Positions 1 to 7,967 of a stretch of DNA of 64,000 bases are shown one piece after another. A model generated the notes under the pieces. The model was not told the DNA's origin. It searched no databases and was given only the letters and a program-made list of their open reading frames with translations. Source of the DNA: DAOPXV01 sp964551445 (lineage in GTDB: Bacteria > Muiribacteriota > UBA9980); contig CAZKCG010000018.1 of assembly GCA_964551445.1 (NCBI GenBank), forward strand, positions 17,053-81,052, written 5' to 3'. The position numbers were made by a program, and so were the translations under genes. How positions within the stretch are numbered: position 1 is the first letter of the stretch; each line of letters starts with the position of its first letter.

Positions 1-478
1 TAATGGGGTCGGTCAGAACCATTTCGGCTAACTCATCCGGGTCGCCGAATTCCGCTTCGTCGAACGTGGGAGCCGTCGGTTCCTGTGGTGCCTGTCCCTG
101 TAACGCTGTTTTCAAATGCGCGTTCTGTGGGAGGTTGATAAGTTTCTTGAACATTTCGGGGTCGGTTAATATCTGCTCGACCTGGCCTTTGAGTTTTTCG
201 AATTCAGATTTATAGTCAACTGTATCTTTCTTTTCTTCTGCCTTCGCTTCCGGTTTAGCTTCTTCGGTTTTTTCTTCTTTCTTCTCTTTGTCCAGCGTTG
301 GCGTATCTTCGGAGCCGTCTTCGTCTTCTGATACTACGCCGTCTTCGCCGTCAATAATTTCAAGGTCTTCCGGGGATGCTTTGCCGATTGAGTCGGGCGA
401 CCAATCCGTAAGACCGTTATCCGTTCCTTTAATACTTTCTACCGGTGCGGCTGTCCCTAATGATTCGAGTTCTGCCAT
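1..478 (-). CDS. Putative phage scaffold or minor head protein (partial, C-terminus off window)
   Basis: The reading frame starts at an ATG at 478 with an AGGAGG ribosome site just upstream and stays open to the left edge. The visible 159 residues are strongly acidic, with a Glu/Lys/Ala-rich stretch (about residues 60-95) typical of a flexible or coiled segment, followed by a helical part containing a 'PEMFKKLINLP' segment. It is the next gene after portal and two zinc-ribbon genes in the packaging operon, where scaffolds commonly lie. Acidic, low-complexity, helix-rich composition and position are the only evidence; no family is recognised by sequence. It could equally be a capsid-associated decoration or a minor head protein. 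Confidence 0.5.
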   Translation of the reverse strand, partial: MAELESLGTAAPVESIKGTDNGLTDWSPDSIGKASPEDLEIIDGEDGVVSEDEDGSEDTPTLDKEKKEEKTEEAKPEAKAEEKKDTVDYKSEFEKLKGQVEQILTDPEMFKKLINLPQNAHLKTALQGQAPQEPTAPTFDEAEFGDPDELAEMVLTDPI

Positions 479-489
479 GGTGTTTCCTC

Positions 490-720
490 CTAAATTACTT
501 TCGCGCCTATTTCATCTATAAGGCGTCTCATTCTCAGTGGTATTTTTTCTTCAAAATTTCTCTGGTCGAATCGGGCGCGACATGACGGGCATGTTACCCA
601 GCCGCCTCTGTTCGCCTGTGGATACCCGACATGGACTTGCTCGCAGGCGGGGCATTCCCATGTTGTTAGAATTACGGGTTTGCATTTAATCATTTCAGTT
701 GTGAGTGCTATGTGCCTCAT
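490..720 (-). CDS. Small zinc-ribbon phage protein (76 aa)
   Basis: Two Cys pairs (CPAC near residue 23 and CPSC near residue 45) form a classic four-cysteine zinc ribbon, followed by a basic C-terminal helix. The ATG overlaps the stop of the upstream gene by four bases (ATGA), so the two are translationally coupled within the portal-scaffold operon. The function is unknown; small zinc ribbons in phage structural operons may bind nucleic acid or stabilise a head-completion protein. The neighbouring 80-residue protein also carries Cys pairs, and the two may be diverged copies or partners. Confidence 0.6.
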   Translation of the reverse strand: MRHIALTTEMIKCKPVILTTWECPACEQVHVGYPQANRGGWVTCPSCRARFDQRNFEEKIPLRMRRLIDEIGAKVI

Positions 721-959
721 AAAGCCGCCTTCCTTTCCACTATTCCCTTTGCCGCTTGGAATCCTATACGGTCGAATTTCTTTTTCTCATAAAGACCGTC
801 GCAACCGCAAGGGCAAGCGACTAAGTTATTTTCATCTGGTTTCGGTATATAAAAATTCAGTTTCTTCGAGTACGGACATACCCACGCCCACGCTAAATGA
901 AACTCAAGTTCAATCTTGTCAGACGGCTTTACATCCGGGTCAATTAAATCAATAGACAT
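717..959 (-). CDS. Small cysteine-motif phage protein (80 aa)
   Basis: I place the start at the ATG at 959, because a GGAGGG ribosome site lies seven bases upstream; an earlier in-frame start would fall inside the portal gene without a site. The protein has a single Cys early (near residue 28) and a CPCGC cluster near residue 49, so it could bind zinc. It overlaps the end of the portal gene by 11 bases and its own stop overlaps the next start by four bases. No family is recognised. Its position between portal and the scaffold-like gene suggests a structural or assembly role, which is inference. Confidence 0.55.
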   Translation of the reverse strand: MSIDLIDPDVKPSDKIELEFHLAWAWVCPYSKKLNFYIPKPDENNLVACPCGCDGLYEKKKFDRIGFQAAKGIVERKAAL

Positions 960-2751
960 TTTTATTCCCTCCACTTGCGTTCTGGTCCATTAAGTTCTTC
1001 ATTACATCGCCCTCGGTCTGGTTCGCTGAGGGCATAGCCGACGGATTTACGCCCGTCTGATTCGCGCCGGGTTGCGACATCGGATTAGCACCTTGAGGCG
1101 GTTGCTGTATTTGCTGCTGATTCGGTTTTAATAATTCGTCGATATCAATTCCGTCGTAATGGCGGCTGACGTATTTAGTTAGGTAAATTTGATTTGCGTT
1201 CGGGTTCTGCGCCATGACCGAGTAAAAATTAAGCGCGGATTGTTGTTTCTGGAAGTAATTATTAACCGCTGTTGAACCGGCTTCGATTTTAATTCTCAAG
1301 TCGGCCTGTAACATATCCGGGGTCGCCATGAATCCTTTTAACTGCTGCATTTTTATCAACCGCGAAATAGGGTCTAAAACGGGATAGATACCTTCCGTGC
1401 CTATCCATTGTTCTGCGGTCATCATGTGTTTGCGGATTAAAAAAAGTTTGCGGGCTACGTTTTCTGCTATGTTCTCAACGATTCTAAGACGCTCTGTTGC
1501 GCGTGACGCTGCGCCCGATGCTGCCATGCTTGCTTGTGTCGCTGTTCCCTTGCCTGAATTGGCACCGCGCATGAAATCGGCGATTCCAGTGTCTTGATCT
1601 ATCTCTGCTTTTATCTCCATCAATACTTGGAAGTTTGCAGGGTTGATGCCCTCGTTGAAAATTGACTTCACTATCTGGTCGAGGGGTAATGAGGTATCGA
1701 CGGGTATAAGTTCGCAGAACTCGCCCTTCGATATCTTATCTATCTTAGACGCGCCGCCCTTGATAGCGTTCTGATTTATAAGGACTTTGTATAATAATTT
1801 TCTTGTATGCTCGGATAATCTATTGATAATACGGTTAATTTCAGCGTACTGCGTCTCGTGTACGAGGTAATCCGGTTCGCCGTGGAAATATTCGGGAGTC
1901 CGATTAAACATTTCAGTTACATATGGCGAGTTTTCCATATATTCAGGAAAATCGTAGTATCTGATTAATACCTTTCCCTCGGCAATCCAGATTATCTTTC
2001 TATTCACTTTGTCGTAAATTTCGTAGTAGAGCAGCTTTTTGACTTTAGAAGGCGGTATGTTCGGGTAGGCTTGACGGGCGTTGTTATGGGTTTCTGCCCT
2101 CAGCGGGTCGCCGCTGTCGCCGTCGTAAATTTCAGTAAGTTCTTTGTTCGTGATCTGCTGTCTGGCAAGTTCTTTCGCTTTATCGAAATTATGAGTTAAA
2201 TAGCCTTCGTCCTCAGTGCCTTTGAGTAAGTCGCTGATGTTCATGTATTTCTTTTCTAATTCCCATGGGGCATCTTCTTGCGTTACGGCCTCCGGTTCTT
2301 GCATATAATTGAGCTGCGATACCCTTGATACGAAAGCACTATCGCCCTTCATATTAAATGTTTCCGTGAAGTTATAGCCGACTTTCATAATGGTAGGATT
2401 GTATATAGCCATGTCCATTGTGGCGTAGAATAGTTTTTTGAAGATGTCGAGCCTCTCAAAGTCATACTTCAAAGCGGCTTGCGTGAAAATAGCGTCGAAA
2501 GTAAACTCGTCGCGCTGTGGCGTAACCATAATCGTCGGGTCGTTCGCGACTAACGAAGAAACGAGTGTTTTCACGTTCGCGAAAAACAGAGGTCTTTCTA
2601 TTACCTCTTTCGTTTTCGAACCGTCGTTCCGATAGAAATGGTTCCGATACGCCTGACGGCATTTCTGCCAACACGGCTTCCAGTAATCCAGAACCTTCTG
2701 CCCACGGGCTATTTCGCCTGCCCAAAATTGAACGAGTTTTTCTTCGGTCAT
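949..2751 (-). CDS. Phage portal protein
   Basis: The portal is the dodecameric ring through which DNA is pumped into the phage head by the terminase. This 600-residue product has the usual portal length and layout: an N-terminal helical region, a central alpha/beta stem-and-crown region with 'HETQYAEINRIINRLSEHTRK', a segment with 'TGIADFMRG' followed by a Gly/Ala/Ser-rich loop (about residues 395-420), and a Gln/Pro/Asn-rich C-terminal tail. The segment order matches portals of P22-like and related podovirus or siphovirus groups, though I cannot name the subfamily. It lies one small gene downstream of the large terminase subunit, the standard order of packaging modules. The start has a GAGG ribosome site. 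Confidence 0.85.
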   Translation of the reverse strand: MTEEKLVQFWAGEIARGQKVLDYWKPCWQKCRQAYRNHFYRNDGSKTKEVIERPLFFANVKTLVSSLVANDPTIMVTPQRDEFTFDAIFTQAALKYDFERLDIFKKLFYATMDMAIYNPTIMKVGYNFTETFNMKGDSAFVSRVSQLNYMQEPEAVTQEDAPWELEKKYMNISDLLKGTEDEGYLTHNFDKAKELARQQITNKELTEIYDGDSGDPLRAETHNNARQAYPNIPPSKVKKLLYYEIYDKVNRKIIWIAEGKVLIRYYDFPEYMENSPYVTEMFNRTPEYFHGEPDYLVHETQYAEINRIINRLSEHTRKLLYKVLINQNAIKGGASKIDKISKGEFCELIPVDTSLPLDQIVKSIFNEGINPANFQVLMEIKAEIDQDTGIADFMRGANSGKGTATQASMAASGAASRATERLRIVENIAENVARKLFLIRKHMMTAEQWIGTEGIYPVLDPISRLIKMQQLKGFMATPDMLQADLRIKIEAGSTAVNNYFQKQQSALNFYSVMAQNPNANQIYLTKYVSRHYDGIDIDELLKPNQQQIQQPPQGANPMSQPGANQTGVNPSAMPSANQTEGDVMKNLMDQNASGGNKNVY

Positions 2752-2767
2752 TTTATTTCTACCTCGC

Positions 2768-2986
2768 TTACTCGGTTGCCATTTTCGCCATTATGCTGTC
2801 GCGTAAATTGTTTTTCTTGGGCGTCGGTTCCGTGGTTTCTGTTTCAGTAGCCATGAAATCAGCTACCGGTGCGGAGTATCCGCACTTAGGGCAGTTACAT
2901 GTTTCAGTCGCATCGGTCGCTGTGTCGTCTGTCGCTCCCTCGTCCGGTGCCTGAAAATCAGCGTTTTTCATTTTAAAATCAGTCAT
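2768..2986 (-). CDS. Small CxxC phage protein between terminase and portal (72 aa)
   Basis: The likely ATG at 2986 has an AGGAG site nine bases upstream; an alternative TTG sits three codons earlier. The gene overlaps the terminase stop by eight bases. The protein is acidic and threonine-rich with one 'CNCPKCG' cluster near residue 30, which resembles a single-knuckle zinc ribbon, and a basic C-terminal segment. No homologous family is recognised. Its place inside the packaging operon suggests a structural or packaging accessory, by context only. Confidence 0.5.
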   Translation of the reverse strand: MTDFKMKNADFQAPDEGATDDTATDATETCNCPKCGYSAPVADFMATETETTEPTPKKNNLRDSIMAKMATE

Positions 2987-4505
2987 TACTATCAACTCCT
3001 GTTTTTGTTATGTCGAATATTCTTTCATGCGTGTTCGCTACGGCGATTGTGTCGAACCCTTCCGACGCCCGGAACTCGTCATCCTCGTCAAATGTTATGC
3101 GCCGAGGTACGCCCTTCTTAATAGGTTCCGGGTCTTCGTGTGCGACGTAATCCCATAACTGCGCGGCTAATGCGTCGCTAAATATGCAGTCGTCGTTGAA
3201 CTCGTCTAAGTGGTCGTAACGCTTCTTCTTTGGAATGAACTGGAACGCGCCCCATTCCTGAACGCTAATCTCCGATTTAATCCATAGCTTTCTTTGCTGT
3301 ATTAATAATCTCGCTTTGTTTAATAATTCATCTCTGCTCTTGCCCGTTTCTTGATAGCCATAGACTGTTTTGAAATCCCATGTATTTTGATTTATTTGGA
3401 GTGGTACTTTGTAATATGAATATTGCTGCTCTAAGCATTGCTTCAACGCGATTCCTACGCCGTTCATCTCGACCATGTACCATGCGTCGTTGTACTTTCT
3501 GCCTAATTGGTATATGATTCGCGCTGATTCTGGCACCGATATGAAGTTACTGCGATATCTCAAGACCTCGACCAGACTCTTACCGGCCTTGTATATGGTC
3601 GCTACCGTGAAGTCGCGGCCTATGCCCGTCGCTATATCCATCCCTATCACATAACGCTCGCCTTCCCGTGGCTCGTCGAATATAGTTATTGGCCCGTTCT
3701 CGTCCGGGGTCATTACATCGCCGATCAGCGAATAAGTGCCTATTGGCGTTCCTATCCAGTCATTGAGAAATTGCAAATCCTCGCTGTTGAGGAACTTCAA
3801 ACCCGATATATCAATGAACTCGCCATCAAGACGCATTTTGATTTCTTTTTCATCCGTGTAGGCGTTTCGAAATTCTTTTACTTCTTCTTCATCAAGCGAC
3901 TCGTTAGCCGCTGTCGGCATCGTTATGTGAAAGTGAGTACGACTAAAGTTATAAATCCATGTCATACCGAGTAACGGGGTCATTGTAGTTATGATCTGGC
4001 CCTTTGTATCGACTGTACGCGCCATACATTCTTTGTAAACGCAGAACGGGTGTTCCTCGTCTAAAAAAATCAGGTCCACCGATGCCGATTGATACTTGAG
4101 ACGCCCTGAATCCGCGCTCTTAAAATAGCCTTTTATCTCTATTTTGGTATGGGGGTTGTATATTCTGAATTCGTTTCGATATTGCTGTACTTTCAACCAC
4201 GCCGCCGGGATTGTTTTCTCAAGCGTCGGGATAATCGTCTGCTTTATCATTTGGTAATCAAGGCAGCTTACCCATACGATATATGAAGTTTTCAAAGGGT
4301 TGTTTCTTATCTTGTATTTGCCCTCGGCTAAGAGTGCCAATATATAGCCGATCATGAATGTCTTGCCGCTACGGTTCCCGCCGAATATGAATTTCTTACC
4401 CGATGCGTGTTTAATCGCTTGAAGTTGGTACGGGTTCGGCTGGATGTACGGGTACTGGCTCGGACCCAACTCGGTGGATAATTGATAAAATATCGTTTTC
4501 GGCAT
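2979..4505 (-). CDS. Phage terminase large subunit (packaging ATPase-nuclease)
   Basis: The protein drives phage DNA into the prohead and cuts concatemers. Residues 42-49 are the Walker A loop GGNRSGKT, and residues 143-151 (VDLIFLDEE) are the Walker B with the catalytic acidic residue. The C-terminal RNase H-like nuclease begins near residue 288 with 'GMDIATGIGRDFTVATIY', containing the first metal-binding Asp; a later 'DALAAQLWDY' segment fits the last nuclease motif. At 508 residues it is of normal size. It overlaps the preceding small-subunit-like gene by 95 bases and the next small gene by eight. It is followed by portal, so the module order is canonical. Confidence 0.92.
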   Translation of the reverse strand: MPKTIFYQLSTELGPSQYPYIQPNPYQLQAIKHASGKKFIFGGNRSGKTFMIGYILALLAEGKYKIRNNPLKTSYIVWVSCLDYQMIKQTIIPTLEKTIPAAWLKVQQYRNEFRIYNPHTKIEIKGYFKSADSGRLKYQSASVDLIFLDEEHPFCVYKECMARTVDTKGQIITTMTPLLGMTWIYNFSRTHFHITMPTAANESLDEEEVKEFRNAYTDEKEIKMRLDGEFIDISGLKFLNSEDLQFLNDWIGTPIGTYSLIGDVMTPDENGPITIFDEPREGERYVIGMDIATGIGRDFTVATIYKAGKSLVEVLRYRSNFISVPESARIIYQLGRKYNDAWYMVEMNGVGIALKQCLEQQYSYYKVPLQINQNTWDFKTVYGYQETGKSRDELLNKARLLIQQRKLWIKSEISVQEWGAFQFIPKKKRYDHLDEFNDDCIFSDALAAQLWDYVAHEDPEPIKKGVPRRITFDEDDEFRASEGFDTIAVANTHERIFDITKTGVDSND

Positions 4506-5025
4506 TTGCTACTCTCACGCGGCTTTCCTGTTCTTCTGTTATTTTAGTTTTAATAAACTCTAACTCGACGCCCTTAAACTTCGGGAGCATTTCAACGATG
4601 TCTTGCGCTCTTACGAGGCCACGAATAATTCTTATCTTCTCGTCCAGTGGTACGTCATCCGCGCCGATGTCTTTATCTTTCACCATCTCATATAAGGCCT
4701 TGGCCGCGTTGATTTTTGGAAGATCGCAGTGCTTGGCCCCCGTAGCATAGTCGTAAATTAATTTCTGTATCGCTTCCGGGGTCATTGCGGGACTAGCGAG
4801 TGGGTCGGCTGCTTCCTTTTTCTTTGTTTCTTCCTGACGATCTACCGCTAACGCTATTTGACGCGCCTGATGCTCCGTTATTTTGAGTTCCTTCATCAGC
4901 CGTTCGCGGGTCCAACCGGCGCGGGCTGCTATCAGGGCTTGGTGATATTTCTCCTTGCCCATGTTCCTGATGGCGCGTTTCTCGTTCTCGTTCGCCGATA
5001 TCTTTTCTATGTCTTTCTTCCGCAT
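4411..5025 (-). CDS. Putative terminase small subunit (HTH protein, 204 aa)
   Basis: The first 60 residues form a basic helical segment with a predicted helix-turn-helix ('GWTRERLMKELKITEHQARQIAL'), followed by long charged helices. DNA-binding plus oligomerising helices immediately upstream of the large terminase subunit is the standard signature of a small terminase subunit, which recognises the packaging site. The ATG at 5025 has a GAGG site seven bases upstream. The last 30 codons run inside the large subunit in another frame, and the first 75 codons are overlapped by the upstream gene. No direct family match is claimed; the role rests on position and HTH character. Confidence 0.6.
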   Translation of the reverse strand: MRKKDIEKISANENEKRAIRNMGKEKYHQALIAARAGWTRERLMKELKITEHQARQIALAVDRQEETKKKEAADPLASPAMTPEAIQKLIYDYATGAKHCDLPKINAAKALYEMVKDKDIGADDVPLDEKIRIIRGLVRAQDIVEMLPKFKGVELEFIKTKITEEQESRVRVANAENDILSIIHRVGSEPVPVHPAEPVPTSSD

Positions 5026-5257
5026 CTTGTATCCTCGTTATGTCCTCTGCATGTTTCAGTAGAGCGTCTTTTTGGTCTTCGCCGAGTGTTTCGAAGCTGA
5101 TCTTTGATCTCGTATCCAGAAACTTCGAACGCACTCTTTCGAGCGTTGTGGTTCCGTCAGGATTCGCCTTTGAGTTCTTCGATAAGTACCTCAGTTGATT
5201 CGATAGCAGGTCGTGTATCTTGTGTGCTATGGCTGTTATTGCTTCATTTCTTGTCAT
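4793..5257 (-). CDS. Small phage protein overlapping the terminase small-like gene
   Basis: The ATG at 5257 has a GAGG site six bases upstream and overlaps the previous gene by 14 bases. The first ~80 residues look like a genuine helical protein ('AIAHKIHDLLSNQLRYLSKN', then 'DQKDALLKHAEDITRIQD'). Downstream of that, the frame runs for about 75 more codons across the start of the next gene and there becomes low-complexity Ser/Arg/Gly/Glu sequence, as expected of an out-of-frame shadow. Either this is a real long overlap, or the N-terminal part joins the downstream frame through a +1 shift, or there is an indel error. Function unknown. Confidence 0.45.
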   Translation of the reverse strand: MTRNEAITAIAHKIHDLLSNQLRYLSKNSKANPDGTTTLERVRSKFLDTRSKISFETLGEDQKDALLKHAEDITRIQDAEERHRKDIGERERETRHQEHGQGEISPSPDSSPRRLDPRTADEGTQNNGASGASNSVSGRSSGRNKEKGSSRPTR

Positions 5258-5387
5258 TCGACGCCTCACATTTCACATGGGATTTGCCTCGGAGGTTGTT
5301 TTTATGAACGCTCTGGCCTTCCTTTATTTGCTCGCCGCATCGTTGACAGATGGGACGCTTTGTGTCTGTGTTAAGGCTTATCCTCAT
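5244..5387 (-). CDS. Short two-CxxC protein (47 aa)
   Basis: I choose the ATG at 5387 because GAGG lies nine bases upstream. The product has 'CQRCG' at the front and 'HVKCE' at the back, so it could hold a single zinc ion as a Cys3-His or similar knuckle. A longer version beginning with TTG at 5486 would add a Lys/Arg-rich 33-residue N-terminus and could be coupled to the small frame upstream, so the start is uncertain. It is the first well-supported gene of the leftward packaging operon. No family recognised. Confidence 0.5.
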   Translation of the reverse strand: MRISLNTDTKRPICQRCGEQIKEGQSVHKNNLRGKSHVKCEASNDKK

Positions 5388-5492
5388 GTTGCTTTTCCTC
5401 TTTGGCTTCGTCACCCGATTATTGTATTTTTGTTTTATTCGCGCATAGACCTTGGGGGCGTTGGGCTTTGGGGATATTATTTTCAAATCATT

Positions 5493-5636
5493 TCACCCAA
5501 ATGTTTTGGGCTTTTTGTCGGTTGAAGTGGATGTTCGCGGGGTCGATTCTTTCGGGGATGATACCCTGCCCGATGCCTCCAAAATCCCTGTTTTTATGCC
5601 CCCGGAACCTGCATCACCGCGTCCGATAATAGACAA
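5493..5636 (-). CDS. Possible first small gene of the packaging operon (47 aa)
   Basis: A leftward frame opens with TTG at 5636 (weak AGG upstream) and ends six bases before the alternative TTG start of the next gene. The sequence is Gly/Ser/Thr-rich at first ('IIGRGDAGSGGI') and ends Lys/Pro-rich, so it is not obviously folded. The coupled geometry with the next gene argues for expression, while the rare start codon and short length argue against. Treat as tentative. Confidence 0.25.
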   Translation of the reverse strand: MSIIGRGDAGSGGIKTGILEASGRVSSPKESTPRTSTSTDKKPKTFG

Positions 5637-5640
5637 TATG

Positions 5641-6308
5641 TAAACCTGATATAATCAACAAAAGTCTTTATTCACGGCACTTTTAACGATTTTTACTAAA
5701 AAGTATATTCCAATTTTCTCTTTAAAAAAATATTTTAAACGGTTTTATGCGGGTTTTGGGCGGTGGTCAGCGGGGCGGTGATCGTGGGTTCGGATGCCTG
5801 TTTTTAGTTGTCTCAATTTGAGACACGGGCCGATATTAGTGAGGATAGAACCGTATTTTTTTTATTGAACGGTATAATGTCGCGAAAACGCAACACCTGT
5901 CATCATTGACCATCCCATATATCAATAAACATAATTGTTTTACATTTCATCTATATCGTTCGGTATATATACATATTATACTATTATAAATGCGCCGTGG
6001 CTGTAATAACATTCTGAATCCTGAATGTTTTTACGATAGGCGGCATTGGGTCCGTGGCGGGTGACGTTGTTGCGTTCCGTCGATCTGTTTAACAAGTGGA
6101 CAAACTGATACAAAAGCGTACAGAGGTTGTCTAATAAGTGGACATTTACGGACAAAAGTTGACTAATTAATACACACGGCTAAAACAAGCATATTGCTTA
6201 AATGCCTGTCAATAGCCTGTTGTCTTGTTTTGTCCACTTTCGGCATGGTATTTGCATCTATAATTTGCGGAAGTTTAAAATTACCGGCGGGTTTACGCGG
6301 AGGCTACC
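5641..6308. promoter_or_regulatory. Divergent intergenic control region of the prophage
   Basis: About 670 bases separate the leftward packaging genes from the rightward block and contain no convincing gene. Seen directly: a perfect 17-base palindrome TGTCTCAATTTGAGACA at 5809-5825; an interrupted hairpin AACATTC/GAATGTT near 6009-6031 followed by T residues; AT-rich stretches with TATAAT-like hexamers on both strands near 5870 and 5975-5990; and the spaced GTGGACA repeats listed separately. No complete consensus promoter for the leftward packaging operon could be picked out, in keeping with late phage promoters that need an activator. The arrangement looks like a regulatory switch region. 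Confidence 0.5.
6094..6158 (+). repeat. Paired direct repeats AAGTGGACA-N7-ACAAAAG (operator-like)
   Basis: Two 23-base copies, 6094-6116 and 6136-6158, share both 9-base and 7-base blocks with a different 7-base middle, and start exactly 42 bases apart, four helical turns. A third GTGGACA core lies inverted at 6231-6237 and a fourth at 7599-7605, inside the spacer of the promoter at 7590-7619. The pattern suggests sites for one dimeric or oligomeric regulator of the rightward block. Terminal-repeat sites of a transposase are an alternative explanation. Confidence 0.5.
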
Positions 6309-6737
6309 ATGATAATAAACACGATCTCGGGATATCGCATAACAATCAAGGATACGGAAATCAATAACGCAATCAACTCGATAAAGAGCCGTATGGAAGG
6401 CGGTTCGGCGATGGTAAAAGCAACTTATACAGATGCAGCAGGTAAACAGCACATATTGACAGCGAAATATTACAGCGAAGCCAGGTACCGCAATAACTAC
6501 TATAACAACTACGGACAGCGTACATGGTGCGGTCAAACTCCGATAGAAGGAACCGAACATATTGCGGGTCACGTTCGCACGAATCGTGAAACATCTTCCT
6601 CGATATACGATACACCCGCTGGCCTTCGTGCGTTGGATATTGCGAGTGCCGACAAATTATCAGAACGTCAAATCGTTATGGGCGAGATCGCGAAAGTAAT
6701 ATGGGAAGCCAAGAAAAGGCAAGTTGAAAATTTATAA
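6309..6737 (+). CDS. Hypothetical prophage protein (142 aa), first gene of rightward block
   Basis: The ATG has a GGAGG site five bases upstream. The protein is soluble, alpha/beta in look, with a Tyr/Asn-rich middle ('YYSEARYRNNYYNNYG') and a helical C-terminus ending in 'EIAKVIWEAKKRQ'. No family is recognised. It is followed after 14 bases by the LPD29-like gene, so the two probably form one transcript with it. Three GTGGACA elements and a sigma-54-like GG-N10-GC element lie just upstream, so its expression is probably tightly controlled. Confidence 0.6.
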   Translation: MIINTISGYRITIKDTEINNAINSIKSRMEGGSAMVKATYTDAAGKQHILTAKYYSEARYRNNYYNNYGQRTWCGQTPIEGTEHIAGHVRTNRETSSSIYDTPAGLRALDIASADKLSERQIVMGEIAKVIWEAKKRQVENL

Positions 6738-6751
6738 GGAGAGTGGATATT

Positions 6752-7588
6752 ATGATGAACACAAATTACACCAGAGGCGACCAGTACAAAGGACTAATCA
6801 CAGTAGGGCAGCGCGTTCATTGTATCTTATACGGCGGTCAAGACGGCATAGTCTATGAAATCACAGGCGAACAGTCGCCGAATACCTGCAAGACGCTCGG
6901 CGGGTTCATCTCCTACGGCGGACGGGCTACTTTCTCAATAGTATTTGACGCTCACAGGTCAGTTACACCAGAAAGCATCGTGCGCGGCGTTCAGTGGTAT
7001 ATCTATGACTCCATAGCCACATCGGACGAGATCACAGCAGCCCGAAAAAACTGCAATGATAAGATAGCGGAACAAAAGAGAATTGACGACGAGAAAGCTG
7101 CGGCCCGCCTGAAAGAGCGGAACGAGCTACCTTCGAAGTATCCATATCTTATCATTCAGCAGCCCACCGGGAACCTTTGCGGCGCGGTTCTCGCTGCGAA
7201 GAACATCAGGATAGAACTTAAAAGGTCTTTCCCGAAAATCAAATTCACCGTGAAGTCAGAGAGGTACAGCGGCGGTAATAGTGTTCGCGTTGGCTGGAAC
7301 GATGGTCCGACAGTAAAACAGATAAAAGATATCATAAGTAAGTATGAAGAAGGCAGTTTCAATGGGATGGAGGATATCTACGAGTACAACGCCAGCGAGT
7401 TCAATACAGTGTTCGGCGGCACAAAATATCTTTTCGCTGACCGTACAGAAAGCCCCGAGCTTATCGCCCGCGCCGCTAAAAGCATCGGCATCAATCTCAC
7501 GCCTGACCATTTCGACGCTTACGGCTGCATCCGAGATCACGATATCAGAACAGAGGTCCGCCGCGCCTCATATGTAATGGAGGCTTGA
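6752..7588 (+). CDS. LPD29-domain-like prophage protein (278 aa)
   Basis: The second half (about residues 140-205) reads 'IRIELKRSFPKIKFTVKSERYSGGNSVRVGWNDGPT', which matches the pattern of the LPD29 large polyvalent-protein-associated domain found as a module in conjugative-element and phage polyvalent proteins. The first half has beta-rich sequence ('GQRVHCILYGGQDGIVYEI') that may be a small barrel domain, joined by a charged coiled coil near residue 100-125. The biochemical role of LPD29 is unknown. I take the ATG at 6752, ten bases after AGGAG; a GTG lies three codons earlier and another ATG one codon later. It is operonic with the preceding gene. Confidence 0.65.
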   Translation: MMNTNYTRGDQYKGLITVGQRVHCILYGGQDGIVYEITGEQSPNTCKTLGGFISYGGRATFSIVFDAHRSVTPESIVRGVQWYIYDSIATSDEITAARKNCNDKIAEQKRIDDEKAAARLKERNELPSKYPYLIIQQPTGNLCGAVLAAKNIRIELKRSFPKIKFTVKSERYSGGNSVRVGWNDGPTVKQIKDIISKYEEGSFNGMEDIYEYNASEFNTVFGGTKYLFADRTESPELIARAAKSIGINLTPDHFDAYGCIRDHDIRTEVRRASYVMEA

Positions 7589-7589
7589 C

Positions 7590-7619
7590 TTGACAAACGT
7601 GGACAAATCAGTATATAAT
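7590..7619 (+). promoter_or_regulatory. Promoter with embedded GTGGACA site, upstream of the HTH gene
   Basis: TTGACA at 7590-7595 and TATAAT at 7614-7619 are separated by 18 bases. A GTGGACA element (7599-7605) sits inside the spacer, ideal for repression by occlusion. The predicted start of transcription is about 7626. Confidence 0.7.
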
Positions 7620-7651
7620 AAGGGGGAAGTCTTATGATCGGAGTTAAACTA

Positions 7652-7834
7652 ATGATCTACAAATTAAAAGAAGCTGCGAAAATCCTCAGAGTGTCAGAAA
7701 AGACAATCAAACGCTGGGCGGAAGCCGGGAAGATAAATATCATCCGTACACCGGGGAATCATATTATGATAGCCGCCGATGAAATTCAGAAGATTACCGG
7801 CGAGGTTCCGAAGATGGAACCGGAAAACGAATAA
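7652..7834 (+). CDS. MerR/excisionase-type helix-turn-helix protein (60 aa)
   Basis: The product is almost entirely a winged-helix/HTH_17 domain: 'YKLKEAAKILRVSEKTIKRWAEAGKI' gives the two helices, followed by the wing 'IIRTPGNHIMIA'. Proteins of this size are excisionases, directionality factors or small regulators; the same fold forms the N-terminus of IS607-type resolvases, but no recombinase domain follows here. I prefer the ATG at 7652 with GGAG eight bases upstream; an ATG at 7634 lies only about eight bases from the predicted transcript start. The gene has its own promoter and is followed by a terminator, so it is monocistronic. It may bind the GTGGACA sites, which is inference. Confidence 0.7.
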   Translation: MIYKLKEAAKILRVSEKTIKRWAEAGKINIIRTPGNHIMIAADEIQKITGEVPKMEPENE

Positions 7835-7855
7835 CAACCTAATAACCTCAAGCCA

Positions 7856-7889
7856 AAACAACCCCTGACCGAAAGGCCGGGGGTTGTTT
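7856..7889 (+). terminator. Rho-independent terminator after the HTH gene
   Basis: AAACAACCCC pairs with GGGGTTGTTT around a short second stem (ACC/GGCC with a GAAA tip), with a T-rich tail. Confidence 0.8.
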
Positions 7890-7967
7890 GTTTCGGGGGG
7901 TATCCAGACAAGGGCGAGGGCATCGACGGGGGTTCCTACGCGCTCCTGTGCGTTATTTTTATAGAGT

